Assembly (NCBI RefSeq): GCF_011320095.1
Contig: NZ_JAANOY010000009.1
Location: 1-64,000, forward strand
From: Cognatiluteimonas telluris
GTDB taxonomy: Bacteria > Pseudomonadota > Gammaproteobacteria > Xanthomonadales > Xanthomonadaceae
Direction: 5' to 3'
Length of the DNA: 64,000 nt
In this document: in pieces, positions 9,438 to 16,958 of the stretch
Numbering within the stretch: position 1 is the first letter of the stretch
How the letters are laid out: each line of letters begins with the position of its first letter
Notes under the pieces: model-generated
What the model saw: the letters and a program-made list of their open reading frames with translations, nothing else
What the model was told of the DNA's origin: nothing
Databases searched by the model: none
Position numbers and translations under genes: made by a program

Positions 9438-9466
9438 TTGACACCTGCAGTTGCATCGGGTGCTGC
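9438..9466 (+). promoter_or_regulatory. Candidate phaR promoter
   Basis: A perfect TTGACA (9438-9443) is followed after 17 bases by TGCTGC, a poor match to a -10 box, about 40 bases upstream of the phaR ATG. The following TGC-rich stretch (tgctgcactgc) resembles the TGC-rich sites reported for PhaR binding, which would fit autoregulation. This is inference from sequence only. Confidence 0.3.
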
Positions 9467-9505
9467 ACTGCGCCATGCTCGGAACCCCACCGGGGAGCCC
9501 GTCGC

Positions 9506-9994
9506 ATGGCCGCACGCGTCATCAAGAAGTACCCGAATCGTCGGCTGTACGACACAGAAATTTCCAGCTACATCACCATCGAGGACGTCCGCCAGCTGAT
9601 CGTGGAGGGCGAGGACTTCGAGGTCCGCGATGCCAAGAGCGGCGAGGACCTGACCCGCCAGGTGCTGCTGCAGATCATCGCCGAGCACGAGCAGGACGGG
9701 GAACCGATGCTGTCCACCCAGCTGCTGAGCCAGATCATCCGCTTCTACGGCGATTCGCTGCAGGGTTTCATGGGCAACTACCTGGAGCGCTCGATGCAGA
9801 CGTTCCTGGAGCAGCAGCAGCAGTTCCGACAGCAGGTCGGCAGCCTGCTGGGGCAGACGCCGTGGACCATGATGAACCAGCTCACCGAGCGCAACCTCGA
9901 GCTGTGGAAGGACTTCCAGAAGACCCTCGTCGGCGGCGTCGGCAATGCGCCCGGCAGCGGGCGGGCGAAGGACAAGGACGCGTCGCGCGAGTGA
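9506..9994 (+). CDS. phaR: Polyhydroxyalkanoate synthesis repressor PhaR
   Basis: A 162-residue DNA- and polymer-binding regulator of PHA granule genes. The N-terminal DNA-binding domain starts RVIKKYPNRRLYDTEISSYIT, the PhaR hallmark, and the central PHB accumulation regulatory domain includes IIAEHEQDGEPMLS. The C-terminal half has a glutamine-rich stretch (LEQQQQFRQQ) and probably a coiled coil. It lies between two phbB-like genes. PhaR typically represses phasin genes and itself until polymer accumulates. Confidence 0.93.
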   Translation: MAARVIKKYPNRRLYDTEISSYITIEDVRQLIVEGEDFEVRDAKSGEDLTRQVLLQIIAEHEQDGEPMLSTQLLSQIIRFYGDSLQGFMGNYLERSMQTFLEQQQQFRQQVGSLLGQTPWTMMNQLTERNLELWKDFQKTLVGGVGNAPGSGRAKDKDASRE

Positions 9995-10043
9995 TCCGGC
10001 AGCTTCCGCCTGAAGGCATCGACCAGGCCTGGGGCAGTCCCCG

Positions 10044-10781
10044 ATGAAACGCCGCGTGGCGGTCGTCAGCGGCGGCATCGGCGGACTGGGCACGGCGATC
10101 TGCATCGACCTGGCGCAGGCCGGCTGCGCGGTGGTGGCGCTCGACCTGCCCCGCGCCGAAGCCGTCGACCGGTTCGCCGTCGCCACCGCGGGCCTGGACA
10201 TCGGCTTCCAGCCGCTGGATGTCACCGACACCGACGCCTGCAGCGACTGCGTCCAGTCGATCCAGGCTTCGCACGGCGCGCTGGACATCCTCGTCAACGC
10301 CGCCGGAATCACCCGCGACACCACCCTGCGCAAGATGGAACGGGCGCAATGGGACGCGGTGCTGGAGGTGAACCTCGGCGGCGTCTTCAACCTGTGCCAG
10401 CCCGCGATCGAAGGCATGGTCGCGCGCGGCTTCGGCCGCATCGTCAACATCAGCTCGGTCAACGGCCAGACCGGGCAATTCGGCCAGGCCAATTATTCGG
10501 CGGCGAAGGCCGGGATGCATGGCTTCACGATGGCGCTGGCGCGCGAGGTCGCGCGCAAGGGCGTGACCGTCAATTCGATTTCGCCAGGCTATTGCGAGAC
10601 GGCGATGGTGAGGGCGATGCCCGACGACATCCGCGCCGGGATCGTCGACAAGGTGCCGGTGGGCCGGCTGGGGCGACCGGAGGAGATCGCACGCGTGGTG
10701 CGATTCCTCGCCGCCGAGGATGCGGGCTTCATCACCGGCGCGAACATCCCGGTGAACGGCGGGCTGTACATGAGTTTCTGA
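10044..10781 (+). CDS. phbB: Acetoacetyl-CoA reductase-like SDR, copy 2
   Basis: A 245-residue paralogue of the gene at 8586-9326. The cofactor loop is SGGIGGLG, replacing the more usual TGG start, with NAAGITRDTTLRKM, ISSVNGQTGQFGQ and the catalytic YSAAKAG. It starts 49 bases after phaR, probably in the same transcript. The two copies share the INGQ/VNGQ and GMHGFT segments typical of PhbB but differ in the N-terminal third, including VVALDLPRAEA at the cofactor-selectivity loop, so cofactor preference may differ. A general 3-oxoacyl reductase role cannot be excluded. Confidence 0.87.
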   Translation: MKRRVAVVSGGIGGLGTAICIDLAQAGCAVVALDLPRAEAVDRFAVATAGLDIGFQPLDVTDTDACSDCVQSIQASHGALDILVNAAGITRDTTLRKMERAQWDAVLEVNLGGVFNLCQPAIEGMVARGFGRIVNISSVNGQTGQFGQANYSAAKAGMHGFTMALAREVARKGVTVNSISPGYCETAMVRAMPDDIRAGIVDKVPVGRLGRPEEIARVVRFLAAEDAGFITGANIPVNGGLYMSF

Positions 10782-10922
10782 GACCGGATCGACGGGTCGA
10801 TGGCCAAATTCATGCGGCGTCGCGCGCATGCCCAGGCGCGACCGGCCTGTGCTTCGCCAGTGCGAACCGGGCGACTGTTCGACCCGCTCCGGACGCCCTC
10901 CCGACGGGAAAGCGGCTTCGAA

Positions 10923-11816
10923 TCACCGTGCAGCCGGCGTCGTCCCCGAGGCCTTGCAGAACCTCGCGCGGTATTCCATCGCCTTGGGCATCAGCGCCTG
11001 CAGGTTCTGGATGCGGGTGCCGGGATTGGGATGGGTCGAGGCGAATTCGGGTTGGCTGCTGCCGCCACTGGCGGCTTCCATTCGCTGCCACAGTGGAATC
11101 GCGGAGTGCGGGTCGTAGCAGGCCGCGGCCGCAAGCATCAGGCCCATCTCGTCGGCCTGCGTCTCCTGCTTGCGCGCATACGGCAACGCCCGCCCGTAGC
11201 CGTAGACAGCCATCACCGCCTGCATCTGCTGCTGGTCCATGCCACTGGCGGCGCCGGCCATCTGGCCGATCTGCGCCAGCTTCTGCTCGGTCATCCGCTG
11301 CGCGCCGTGGCGCAGCAACGCGTGCGAGATTTCATGGCCCAGCACCACGGCCATCGCATCGGCGTTCTCCGCCACGGGGATCAGTCCGGTGTAGACGGCG
11401 ATCTTGCCGCCCGGCAGGCAGAACGCGTTGACCTGGTCGGACTGCAGCACGTTGACGGCCCAGTCGAAGGCGCGCTCCACGTGCGGCGCCTGCATCTGGT
11501 GTTCTGCGGCGAGTGCATCCTCGACTTCCGGTATGACCGCGATCAGCCGCTGCGCGACCTCGCGCACCTGGCGCGCGGTCTGCGAATCCGGCGGCAGCGC
11601 CGGCTCCTGGGTCAGGATCTCCTGGTAGGCCTGCAGGCCCAGCGCCGTTTCATCCTCGGGCGAGATGTTCTTGTCGATGACGACACTCTCGCCTGTCAGC
11701 GCATCGGTCGAACGGTTGGATATCCAGTAGTAGCCGCCGTAGATCGCGAACAACACCAGGACCCAGATGCGCAATCCGCCGAAGCCGCGTCGGGTGCCAA
11801 GGGGATTTTGTCTCAT
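10923..11816 (-). CDS. M48-family metallopeptidase, membrane-anchored
   Basis: A 297-residue zinc peptidase. One N-terminal membrane segment (IWVLVLFAIYGGYYWI) follows the start MRQNPLG, so the catalytic domain is probably periplasmic. The zinc motif is VVLGHEISHALLRHG, and the third ligand is probably in KQETQADEMGL. The end has STHPNPGTRIQNL, typical of the BepA/LoiP group of outer-membrane protein quality-control proteases. The start chosen is ATG 11814-11816; the frame extends further upstream only into the SUMF1-domain gene. That gene lies 59 bases upstream on the same strand and may be co-transcribed. Confidence 0.88.
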   Translation of the reverse strand: MRQNPLGTRRGFGGLRIWVLVLFAIYGGYYWISNRSTDALTGESVVIDKNISPEDETALGLQAYQEILTQEPALPPDSQTARQVREVAQRLIAVIPEVEDALAAEHQMQAPHVERAFDWAVNVLQSDQVNAFCLPGGKIAVYTGLIPVAENADAMAVVLGHEISHALLRHGAQRMTEQKLAQIGQMAGAASGMDQQQMQAVMAVYGYGRALPYARKQETQADEMGLMLAAAACYDPHSAIPLWQRMEAASGGSSQPEFASTHPNPGTRIQNLQALMPKAMEYRARFCKASGTTPAAR

Positions 11817-11875
11817 GGCGGGGTGTGCTCCGGCTGCTGAAGGTGGCGATCGCTCGATGTCGTCGCGCGACCGGT

Positions 11876-13750
11876 TCAAAGTTCGCGCACGACCCGGAAG
11901 CCGATCCGCGGACTGGTGCTGTCGCCAGCCATTGCCGCGCGCCAGGCCGCGCGTGCCTGCGCAGGCGCGCTGGCCCAGCTGCCGCCGCGCACCACGCGCG
12001 TCCTGCAGCCGGGATTGAGCCATGCGCCGCCATCGTCCGGCGCCCGACGGTAGCTGTCGTGCCAGCAGTCGGCGACCCATTCACTGACATTGCCGTCGAG
12101 GTCGTGAAGGCCATATGCATTGGCCGCGAAGCTGCCCACCGTGGCCGGACCCCAATGCCCATCGCCGTAGCCCGCGAACGCGTTGGCCCAGTGGCGGCCG
12201 CCCGGCGACGCGTCCTTCGCCCCGGTCAGGTTGGCCACGCCTGCCGGCGGCGCGCCGTCGCCCCACGGATACAGCCCCCGGTGGCCGGCACGCAGCGCGT
12301 ACTCGAATTCGGCTTCGCTGGGCAGCCGGTAGCGTTGTCCGCTCTGTTCCGACAGCCATTTCGCGTACGCCTCGGCGTCGCGGGCGCTCACGTGCAAGAC
12401 CGGCAAGTCACCGTCGGCCGCACGACCGTCGTAGGCCGAACGCCAGTCCACGCCGCTGCGCAGGACGAAATTGCCGCTGCGCTCGTCGTACACCAGCGAG
12501 TGCCCGCGTCGCGCCGACGTCGGCCGGTAGCCGCTGGCGCGCATGAAATCGCCGAACTGATCGACGCTGACCTCCGTGCGCGACATCGCGAAGCCGCGAT
12601 CGAAGCGCACCGCATGCGCCGGTCGCTCGCTGTCGTCGCCGCCACGGTCGGCCCCCATGCGGAACCCACCGTGCGGCACCACCACCATCTGCGGCCCGCG
12701 CGCGCCGAACCCGAGCGCGTCGGTGAAGACCTGCCCGGGCCGGAACAAGCCGTAATGCGTGGCCCAGTCGATGCGCTGGATGAGCTCGCCCGCCGCCGGA
12801 TCGCCGGCGGGCGCGATGCGCAGGATGTCCGCCAGTTTCGCGCGCGCCTCATCCACGCCGCCGTTCTGCAGCAGCGCGCGCATGCCTTCGTCATGCAATT
12901 GCGCGATCCGTGCCGCCCGCACCGCGGCGATGCGCGCTTTCGCATCGGGCACCATCCCATCGCCAGGCCGCACCACCGCGGCCATCGCCAGCCAGCGGCG
13001 GGCATTGACGAAGTCGCTGCGCCGGGCGGCATCTTCGGCGCGCCGGATCAGGCCGCTCTCCACCGCCGCCAGGCCCTGCAATGCACGCGGCTGGTGCGGT
13101 TGCAGGCGCAGCACCTGGCGCAGCTTCGCCAGCGCTCCGCCGCCGGATTCGCCCAGCCGGTTGGCGCGCAGGTCGCGTTCGGCTTCGCGATTGAGGTCCC
13201 ACAGCCGATCGGCGAGATCGACCTGCTTCAGGTAGCCGCGCACGGCCGCGTCCTGCGGCGCCGCCGTGCGCGCGACCGCGGCGATCTGATGCGCACGCCG
13301 GAGCGCGTCGATGTCGTCGCCGGCGTCGGCCAGTGCACTGTCGCCTTCGGCCAGCAGCGCCGTCAGCGCGCGCTCGAGCCCCGCTTTCGCCCCAGCATCG
13401 TCGGGACTGCGCTTGAGCAGTGCCAGGTACAAGGGGATCGCCGAATCGGCATCGGCATACAGCTTGCCCTCGGCCAGCGCCGCCTCCGCGCGCCTGGCGA
13501 CGCCGGCATCGGCACCGGACAGCTGCACCGCCGGTGCGCGCCAGGTCAACGCGCTCGCGTTGCGGTCGTCGCCGCTGACGGTCACCTGGCCCGTGCGCGC
13601 CGGTGGCGCCGCCTGGTCGCCCGTGCCCGGCGCGGACGCATCGCGCGAGCAGCCGGCCAGCATCGGACCGGCGATCGCGGAAGCCAGCAGCAGGACGATG
13701 CCGACCGTGGGTGCCGATGCGCGCAAGGAAGGCTGCCTCCGTCGGGCCAT
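11876..13750 (-). CDS. Lipoprotein with helical repeats and a C-terminal SUMF1/FGE-like domain
   Basis: A 624-residue protein. The N-terminus has a basic region, a hydrophobic stretch and a lipobox (GPMLAGC, Cys34), so it is probably a lipoprotein. Residues about 80-340 form alanine-rich, TPR-like helices. From about 360 onwards is a formylglycine-generating-enzyme-like domain: MVVVPHGGFRMGAD, MSRTEVSVDQF, LPSEAEFEYALRAG, YPWGD, HDLDGNVSEWV and the ending IGFRVV. The catalytic cysteine pair of true FGE is absent: the segment reads VRGGSWASAPAQARAAWRAAM. It is therefore more likely a binding module than a sulfatase activator. It lies upstream of the M48 protease. Confidence 0.85.
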   Translation of the reverse strand: MARRRQPSLRASAPTVGIVLLLASAIAGPMLAGCSRDASAPGTGDQAAPPARTGQVTVSGDDRNASALTWRAPAVQLSGADAGVARRAEAALAEGKLYADADSAIPLYLALLKRSPDDAGAKAGLERALTALLAEGDSALADAGDDIDALRRAHQIAAVARTAAPQDAAVRGYLKQVDLADRLWDLNREAERDLRANRLGESGGGALAKLRQVLRLQPHQPRALQGLAAVESGLIRRAEDAARRSDFVNARRWLAMAAVVRPGDGMVPDAKARIAAVRAARIAQLHDEGMRALLQNGGVDEARAKLADILRIAPAGDPAAGELIQRIDWATHYGLFRPGQVFTDALGFGARGPQMVVVPHGGFRMGADRGGDDSERPAHAVRFDRGFAMSRTEVSVDQFGDFMRASGYRPTSARRGHSLVYDERSGNFVLRSGVDWRSAYDGRAADGDLPVLHVSARDAEAYAKWLSEQSGQRYRLPSEAEFEYALRAGHRGLYPWGDGAPPAGVANLTGAKDASPGGRHWANAFAGYGDGHWGPATVGSFAANAYGLHDLDGNVSEWVADCWHDSYRRAPDDGGAWLNPGCRTRVVRGGSWASAPAQARAAWRAAMAGDSTSPRIGFRVVREL

Positions 13751-13852
13751 GGAACACGCAAGTTAGGCCATCGACGGCGCCCGCGGCAAATCACGCCGCC
13801 GTGGGACAATCCGGCGCCGCGACGCGCGGCCAACCCGGGATCCCGTTCGACG

Positions 13853-14932
13853 ATGCAATGGATCAGCACACCGGCCGAACTGGCCGCACACCTGGCGACC
13901 TCGCCCACCCGCGTCGGCCTGGATACCGAATTCGTACGCGAGCGCACCTGGTGGCCGCAACTGGCGCTGGTGCAACTGTCGCTTGAAGGCGGCACGGTGC
14001 TGCTGGTGGATCCGCTGCTGCCCGGCATGTGCGACGCGCTGGCGCCATTGCTGGCCGATGCGCGCGTGCTGAAGATCATGCACAGCGCCAGCGAAGACCT
14101 GGTCGCACTCAAGCATGCCTGCGGCGTGGTGCCCACGCCGCTGTTCGACACCCAGATCGCGGCGGCGCTGTGCGGCGTCGGGGCGGGCATCGGCTACCAG
14201 CGACTGGTGCAGGACACGCTCGATGTCGCGCTGGCCAAGGGCGAGACGCGCTCGGACTGGCTGCGCCGCCCCTTGTCGCCCTCGCAACTGGAATACGCCG
14301 CCGACGACGTGGTGCACCTGTTCGCGCTGCACGACGACCTGGATGGACGGCTGGCGGCGCTGGGTCGTCGCGACTGGCTCGCGGAGGACTGCGCGCGGAT
14401 GGTCACCAATGCGCAGCGCGACGAACTCGAGCGCTGGCCGCACCTGTCGTTGCGCGCGGCGCAGTTCCTCGACGCCGATGCGCGCATCCGCCTGCTGCGG
14501 CTGTTGCGCTGGCGCGACGCCTACGCGCGCGACACCGACCGCCCGCGCAACTGGATCCTCGACAACGAACTGGCGACCACCCTGGCGCGCACGCCCCCGG
14601 TCGACCAGGCCGCATTGCAGGCGCGCCTGGACGCGCAACCCAAGGCACCCCGCAAGCTCGCCGCCGTCATCTGGCAGGCGCTCACCACGCCGCTGGCCGA
14701 CGAGCGGCAGGCACCCGAGCCACGCAACGACGACCGCGACAAGGCGGCGCTGCGCAGGCTGCAGGACGTGGTGGCCGCGCGCAGCGCCGAACTGGGCCTG
14801 CCCGACGGCGTGCTCGCCTCGCGTCGCTGGCTGGCACCCCTGCTCGACGGGCACTGGACCGGGCCGCTGGCGGGCTGGCGCCGCGCGCAGTTGCAACCAC
14901 TGATCGACGCTTGGCAGCAGGACCCGGGCTGA
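13853..14932 (+). CDS. rnd: Ribonuclease D
   Basis: A 359-residue 3'-5' exoribonuclease acting in tRNA 3'-end maturation. The DEDD exonuclease motifs are visible: GLDTEFVRERT (Exo I), KIMHSASEDLVAL (Exo II) and LEYAADDVVHLFAL (Exo III, with its tyrosine). HRDC-type helical domains follow, including RPRNWILDNE. The start is ATG 13853 (MQWISTPAEL), placed just past the divergent SUMF1-domain gene. The frame remains open far upstream only as antisense of that gene. Length is near the usual 370-390. Confidence 0.93.
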   Translation: MQWISTPAELAAHLATSPTRVGLDTEFVRERTWWPQLALVQLSLEGGTVLLVDPLLPGMCDALAPLLADARVLKIMHSASEDLVALKHACGVVPTPLFDTQIAAALCGVGAGIGYQRLVQDTLDVALAKGETRSDWLRRPLSPSQLEYAADDVVHLFALHDDLDGRLAALGRRDWLAEDCARMVTNAQRDELERWPHLSLRAAQFLDADARIRLLRLLRWRDAYARDTDRPRNWILDNELATTLARTPPVDQAALQARLDAQPKAPRKLAAVIWQALTTPLADERQAPEPRNDDRDKAALRRLQDVVAARSAELGLPDGVLASRRWLAPLLDGHWTGPLAGWRRAQLQPLIDAWQQDPG

Positions 14933-15084
14933 ACGCCGGGCTGTGGCGCCGGCGCGCGCGGCCATCGGAGACGGCGTATTCGAACGTACGGGGCTGCCAT
15001 CGCATGCCGCCACGGAAGGCGCGCGATGTCCCCGTCGGGGACAGCACGCGCATGGCTTGCGCAATGCGCGCGGAGACGTGGCGC

Positions 15085-15900
15085 CTACAACACGGGGATC
15101 AGCGGCCCCATGACATGCGACAGGGTGGCGGGAATGCCTGATTGCATCGGCGCCAGGTCCAGCGGCACCCCCGCGAGGAAGTCGCGCGCCAGCACGCGTG
15201 CGCGCGCCTGCACGAGCTGCTGCGCGGCGGCCCTTGCCGGCGATCCAAACCCGGTGTGGGGCGCGCGCGTCAATGACTTCGCATGCAGCCGGCGTACGTA
15301 GACCGTCTCGGCGATGTTGCACGCGCGTCCGCCGAACACGGCGCGGCGCACGAATTCCGAATCGCCATTGATCCGCATGCTTGCGGCAAAGCCGCCCAGG
15401 CGCCGGGCGAGCGCGACCGACACCAGTCCACTGGTCAGCAACAGGGTGTGCGCCGTCGGCCTCTGCAGTAGCTCGGCGCGTGGATCAAGCGGCAGGCGGG
15501 CCAGGTCCGGACCTTCGTTGGGTTGGCCGGGCTCGGGGACGTGTTCGACCTGCCCTCCGACGAGTTCGAAGCCGGACTCGTAGGCAGCGAGCAGGCGCTG
15601 CAGTCGATCGGGCAGTGACCAGTCGTCGGAATCCTGCAACAGCACCGCGTCGAACGGCGCCCGGGCAAAGACGGCTTCGCTGATCGCGAACGGACCGGTG
15701 TTGTCGCCATTGCGATACAGCGACACCCCCGGGTAGCGTGCGAGCACGGAATCGGGCGGACGCGGCGACGCGTCGTCGACCACCATGATGGCGTCGAGCG
15801 GCACGGTTTGCGCGAGCAGCGATTCGATCGCCTGGGCGAGCCAGCGGTCGTCGGCCTCGTCACGCCCCAGGTGCGGGATCAGCCCCAGCACCTGCGTCAC
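15085..15900 (-). CDS. Glycosyltransferase family 2 protein
   Basis: A 271-residue GT-A glycosyltransferase. The nucleotide-binding start is DAIMVVDDASPRPPDSV and the acidic metal site is AVLLQDSDDWSLPDRL. The start is GTG 15898-15900, overlapping the stop of the upstream glycosyltransferase (GTGA), so the two are translationally coupled. No membrane segment is evident. The acceptor is unknown; the pair may modify a surface glycan. The 152-base gap downstream, towards rnd, holds only a small hairpin (15028-15042). Confidence 0.82.
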   Translation of the reverse strand: MTQVLGLIPHLGRDEADDRWLAQAIESLLAQTVPLDAIMVVDDASPRPPDSVLARYPGVSLYRNGDNTGPFAISEAVFARAPFDAVLLQDSDDWSLPDRLQRLLAAYESGFELVGGQVEHVPEPGQPNEGPDLARLPLDPRAELLQRPTAHTLLLTSGLVSVALARRLGGFAASMRINGDSEFVRRAVFGGRACNIAETVYVRRLHAKSLTRAPHTGFGSPARAAAQQLVQARARVLARDFLAGVPLDLAPMQSGIPATLSHVMGPLIPVL

Positions 15901-16721
15901 GCGGCGGCCTCGGGCCAGTCCCAGTAGTGCAGCTTGTCGGGACGCGAGGTATCCAGGGCGCGCTGGTCCAGTCGCAACAAGCGGTGCAGCCGCGCTGGCG
16001 GGGGAAATCGCATGCGTCGTGGCGCCAGGTTGATCCGGTTGTGGTGCCAACCGATGGCGAGCTCGGCCTGGGCGAAGCGCCGCCGCGCGTATTTCTCGAA
16101 GGCATGCTGCTGGGAAAGGAAGACGTAATGCCGCAGCACCATGTCGTGTTCCCACACCTGCAGCCCGGGCCCGGCCAGCAGGTGGCCGCCGCTGTCGACA
16201 TTGCTCAATGCCGCATCGCGACGCCACGCCAGCATCCGCCATCGCGGCGCCGGTGCGAAATGGTAGTAATGATGGAAGGGGAAAAACCCCGCCTGCGCCC
16301 TGCCCTCCGCAGCCGGATCCTCGAGCGGCAGGAACACGAATTCATTGAAGTTGATGGCATTGGCGCCAGCGTCATCGGCGCGCGCGATCGCCTGCGCCAA
16401 CGTCTCGCCCTCGATCGGCGAATGTGGCATTTCGTCGGCGTCCAGGTGCATGACCCAGTCCGCCTGGCAGGTTTCGATCAACCGTGCCTTGGCCTGCAGC
16501 TGTGCCAACAGGTCGAAATGCCCCACGTAGGGCAGTTCGACGATCGACCGCACCAGGCCAGCATCGCGCAGGCCTTCGAGCTGTGCGCGTGCCGCCGGTC
16601 CAGACTCGTTGTCGAGTACGACCGTTTCGATGCCTTCCGTGGCGAGGTGGGCCAGCACCCGGGGCAGGTAATGCTGCTCGTCGCGAACGGCGATGAAAGC
16701 GAGGATGCGCGGATCCGTCAT
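15897..16721 (-). CDS. Glycosyltransferase, GT2/GT92-like (Glyco_tranf_2_4 type)
   Basis: A 274-residue putative glycosyltransferase. It begins RILAFIAVRDEQHYLPRVLAHL and TVVLDNESGP, with the metal-binding DxD in WVMHLDADEMP. Aromatic and histidine-rich segments follow (GFFPFHHYYHFAP, AIGWHHNRINL). This pattern matches the family of small bacterial transferases that act on surface polysaccharides. It is the first of an overlapping pair with the gene at 15085-15900. Start ATG 16719-16721. Donor and acceptor cannot be told from sequence. Confidence 0.78.
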   Translation of the reverse strand: MTDPRILAFIAVRDEQHYLPRVLAHLATEGIETVVLDNESGPAARAQLEGLRDAGLVRSIVELPYVGHFDLLAQLQAKARLIETCQADWVMHLDADEMPHSPIEGETLAQAIARADDAGANAINFNEFVFLPLEDPAAEGRAQAGFFPFHHYYHFAPAPRWRMLAWRRDAALSNVDSGGHLLAGPGLQVWEHDMVLRHYVFLSQQHAFEKYARRRFAQAELAIGWHHNRINLAPRRMRFPPPARLHRLLRLDQRALDTSRPDKLHYWDWPEAAA

Positions 16722-16765
16722 CCCACTAGGATACCGGCTACCTTGCCGCGACCATCGGGCATGGC

Positions 16766-16794
16766 TGGCGGCGGCCGGGAAGCGCCCGTATAAT
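16766..16794 (+). promoter_or_regulatory. Promoter of tRNA-Ala
   Basis: A perfect TATAAT lies at 16789-16794, 26 bases upstream of the mature tRNA 5' end. A weak -35 (TGGCGG, 16766-16771) sits 17 bases before it. The GC-rich segment after the -10 is what is expected of a stringently controlled stable-RNA promoter. Confidence 0.6.
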
Positions 16795-16820
16795 CCGCAG
16801 CCTCCGGCGCCGACCGGAAT

Positions 16821-16896
16821 GGGGCGGTAGCTCAGCTGGGAGAGCGCCACGTTCGCATCGTGGAGGTCAGGGGTTCGATCCCCCTCCGCTCCACCA
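16821..16896 (+). tRNA. tRNA-Ala (anticodon CGC)
   Basis: A 76-base cloverleaf with encoded CCA. The acceptor stem GGGGCGG pairs with CCGCTCC (one G-T pair), the D-arm is GCTCAGCTGGGAGAGC, the anticodon stem CCACG/CGTGG encloses the loop TTCGCAT with anticodon CGC, and the T-loop is TTCGATC flanked by GGGG/CCCC. It reads GCG alanine codons, which are common in this GC-rich genome. Confidence 0.96.
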
Positions 16897-16913
16897 CTTC
16901 GGTCACGCTGCAG

Positions 16914-16940
16914 AAACCCCCGCCAAGCGCGGGGTTTTTT
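16914..16940 (+). terminator. Rho-independent terminator after tRNA-Ala
   Basis: The hairpin CCCCGC/GCGGGG with a 5-base loop is followed by six T residues, 18 bases after the tRNA end. Flanking A residues give a weaker T-rich tail on the opposite strand, so it may also stop the convergent gene ending at 16959. Confidence 0.88.
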
Positions 16941-16958
16941 GTGCCTGCATGCCGACGG

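Noticed and set aside
11876-13750. Functional formylglycine-generating enzyme
   Set aside because: The active-site cysteine pair is missing and no sulfatase gene lies nearby.
11825-14932. A 1035-codon plus-strand frame that ends as RNase D
   Set aside because: Only the last 359 codons, from ATG 13853, resemble RNase D. The upstream part is antisense to the SUMF1-domain lipoprotein gene.
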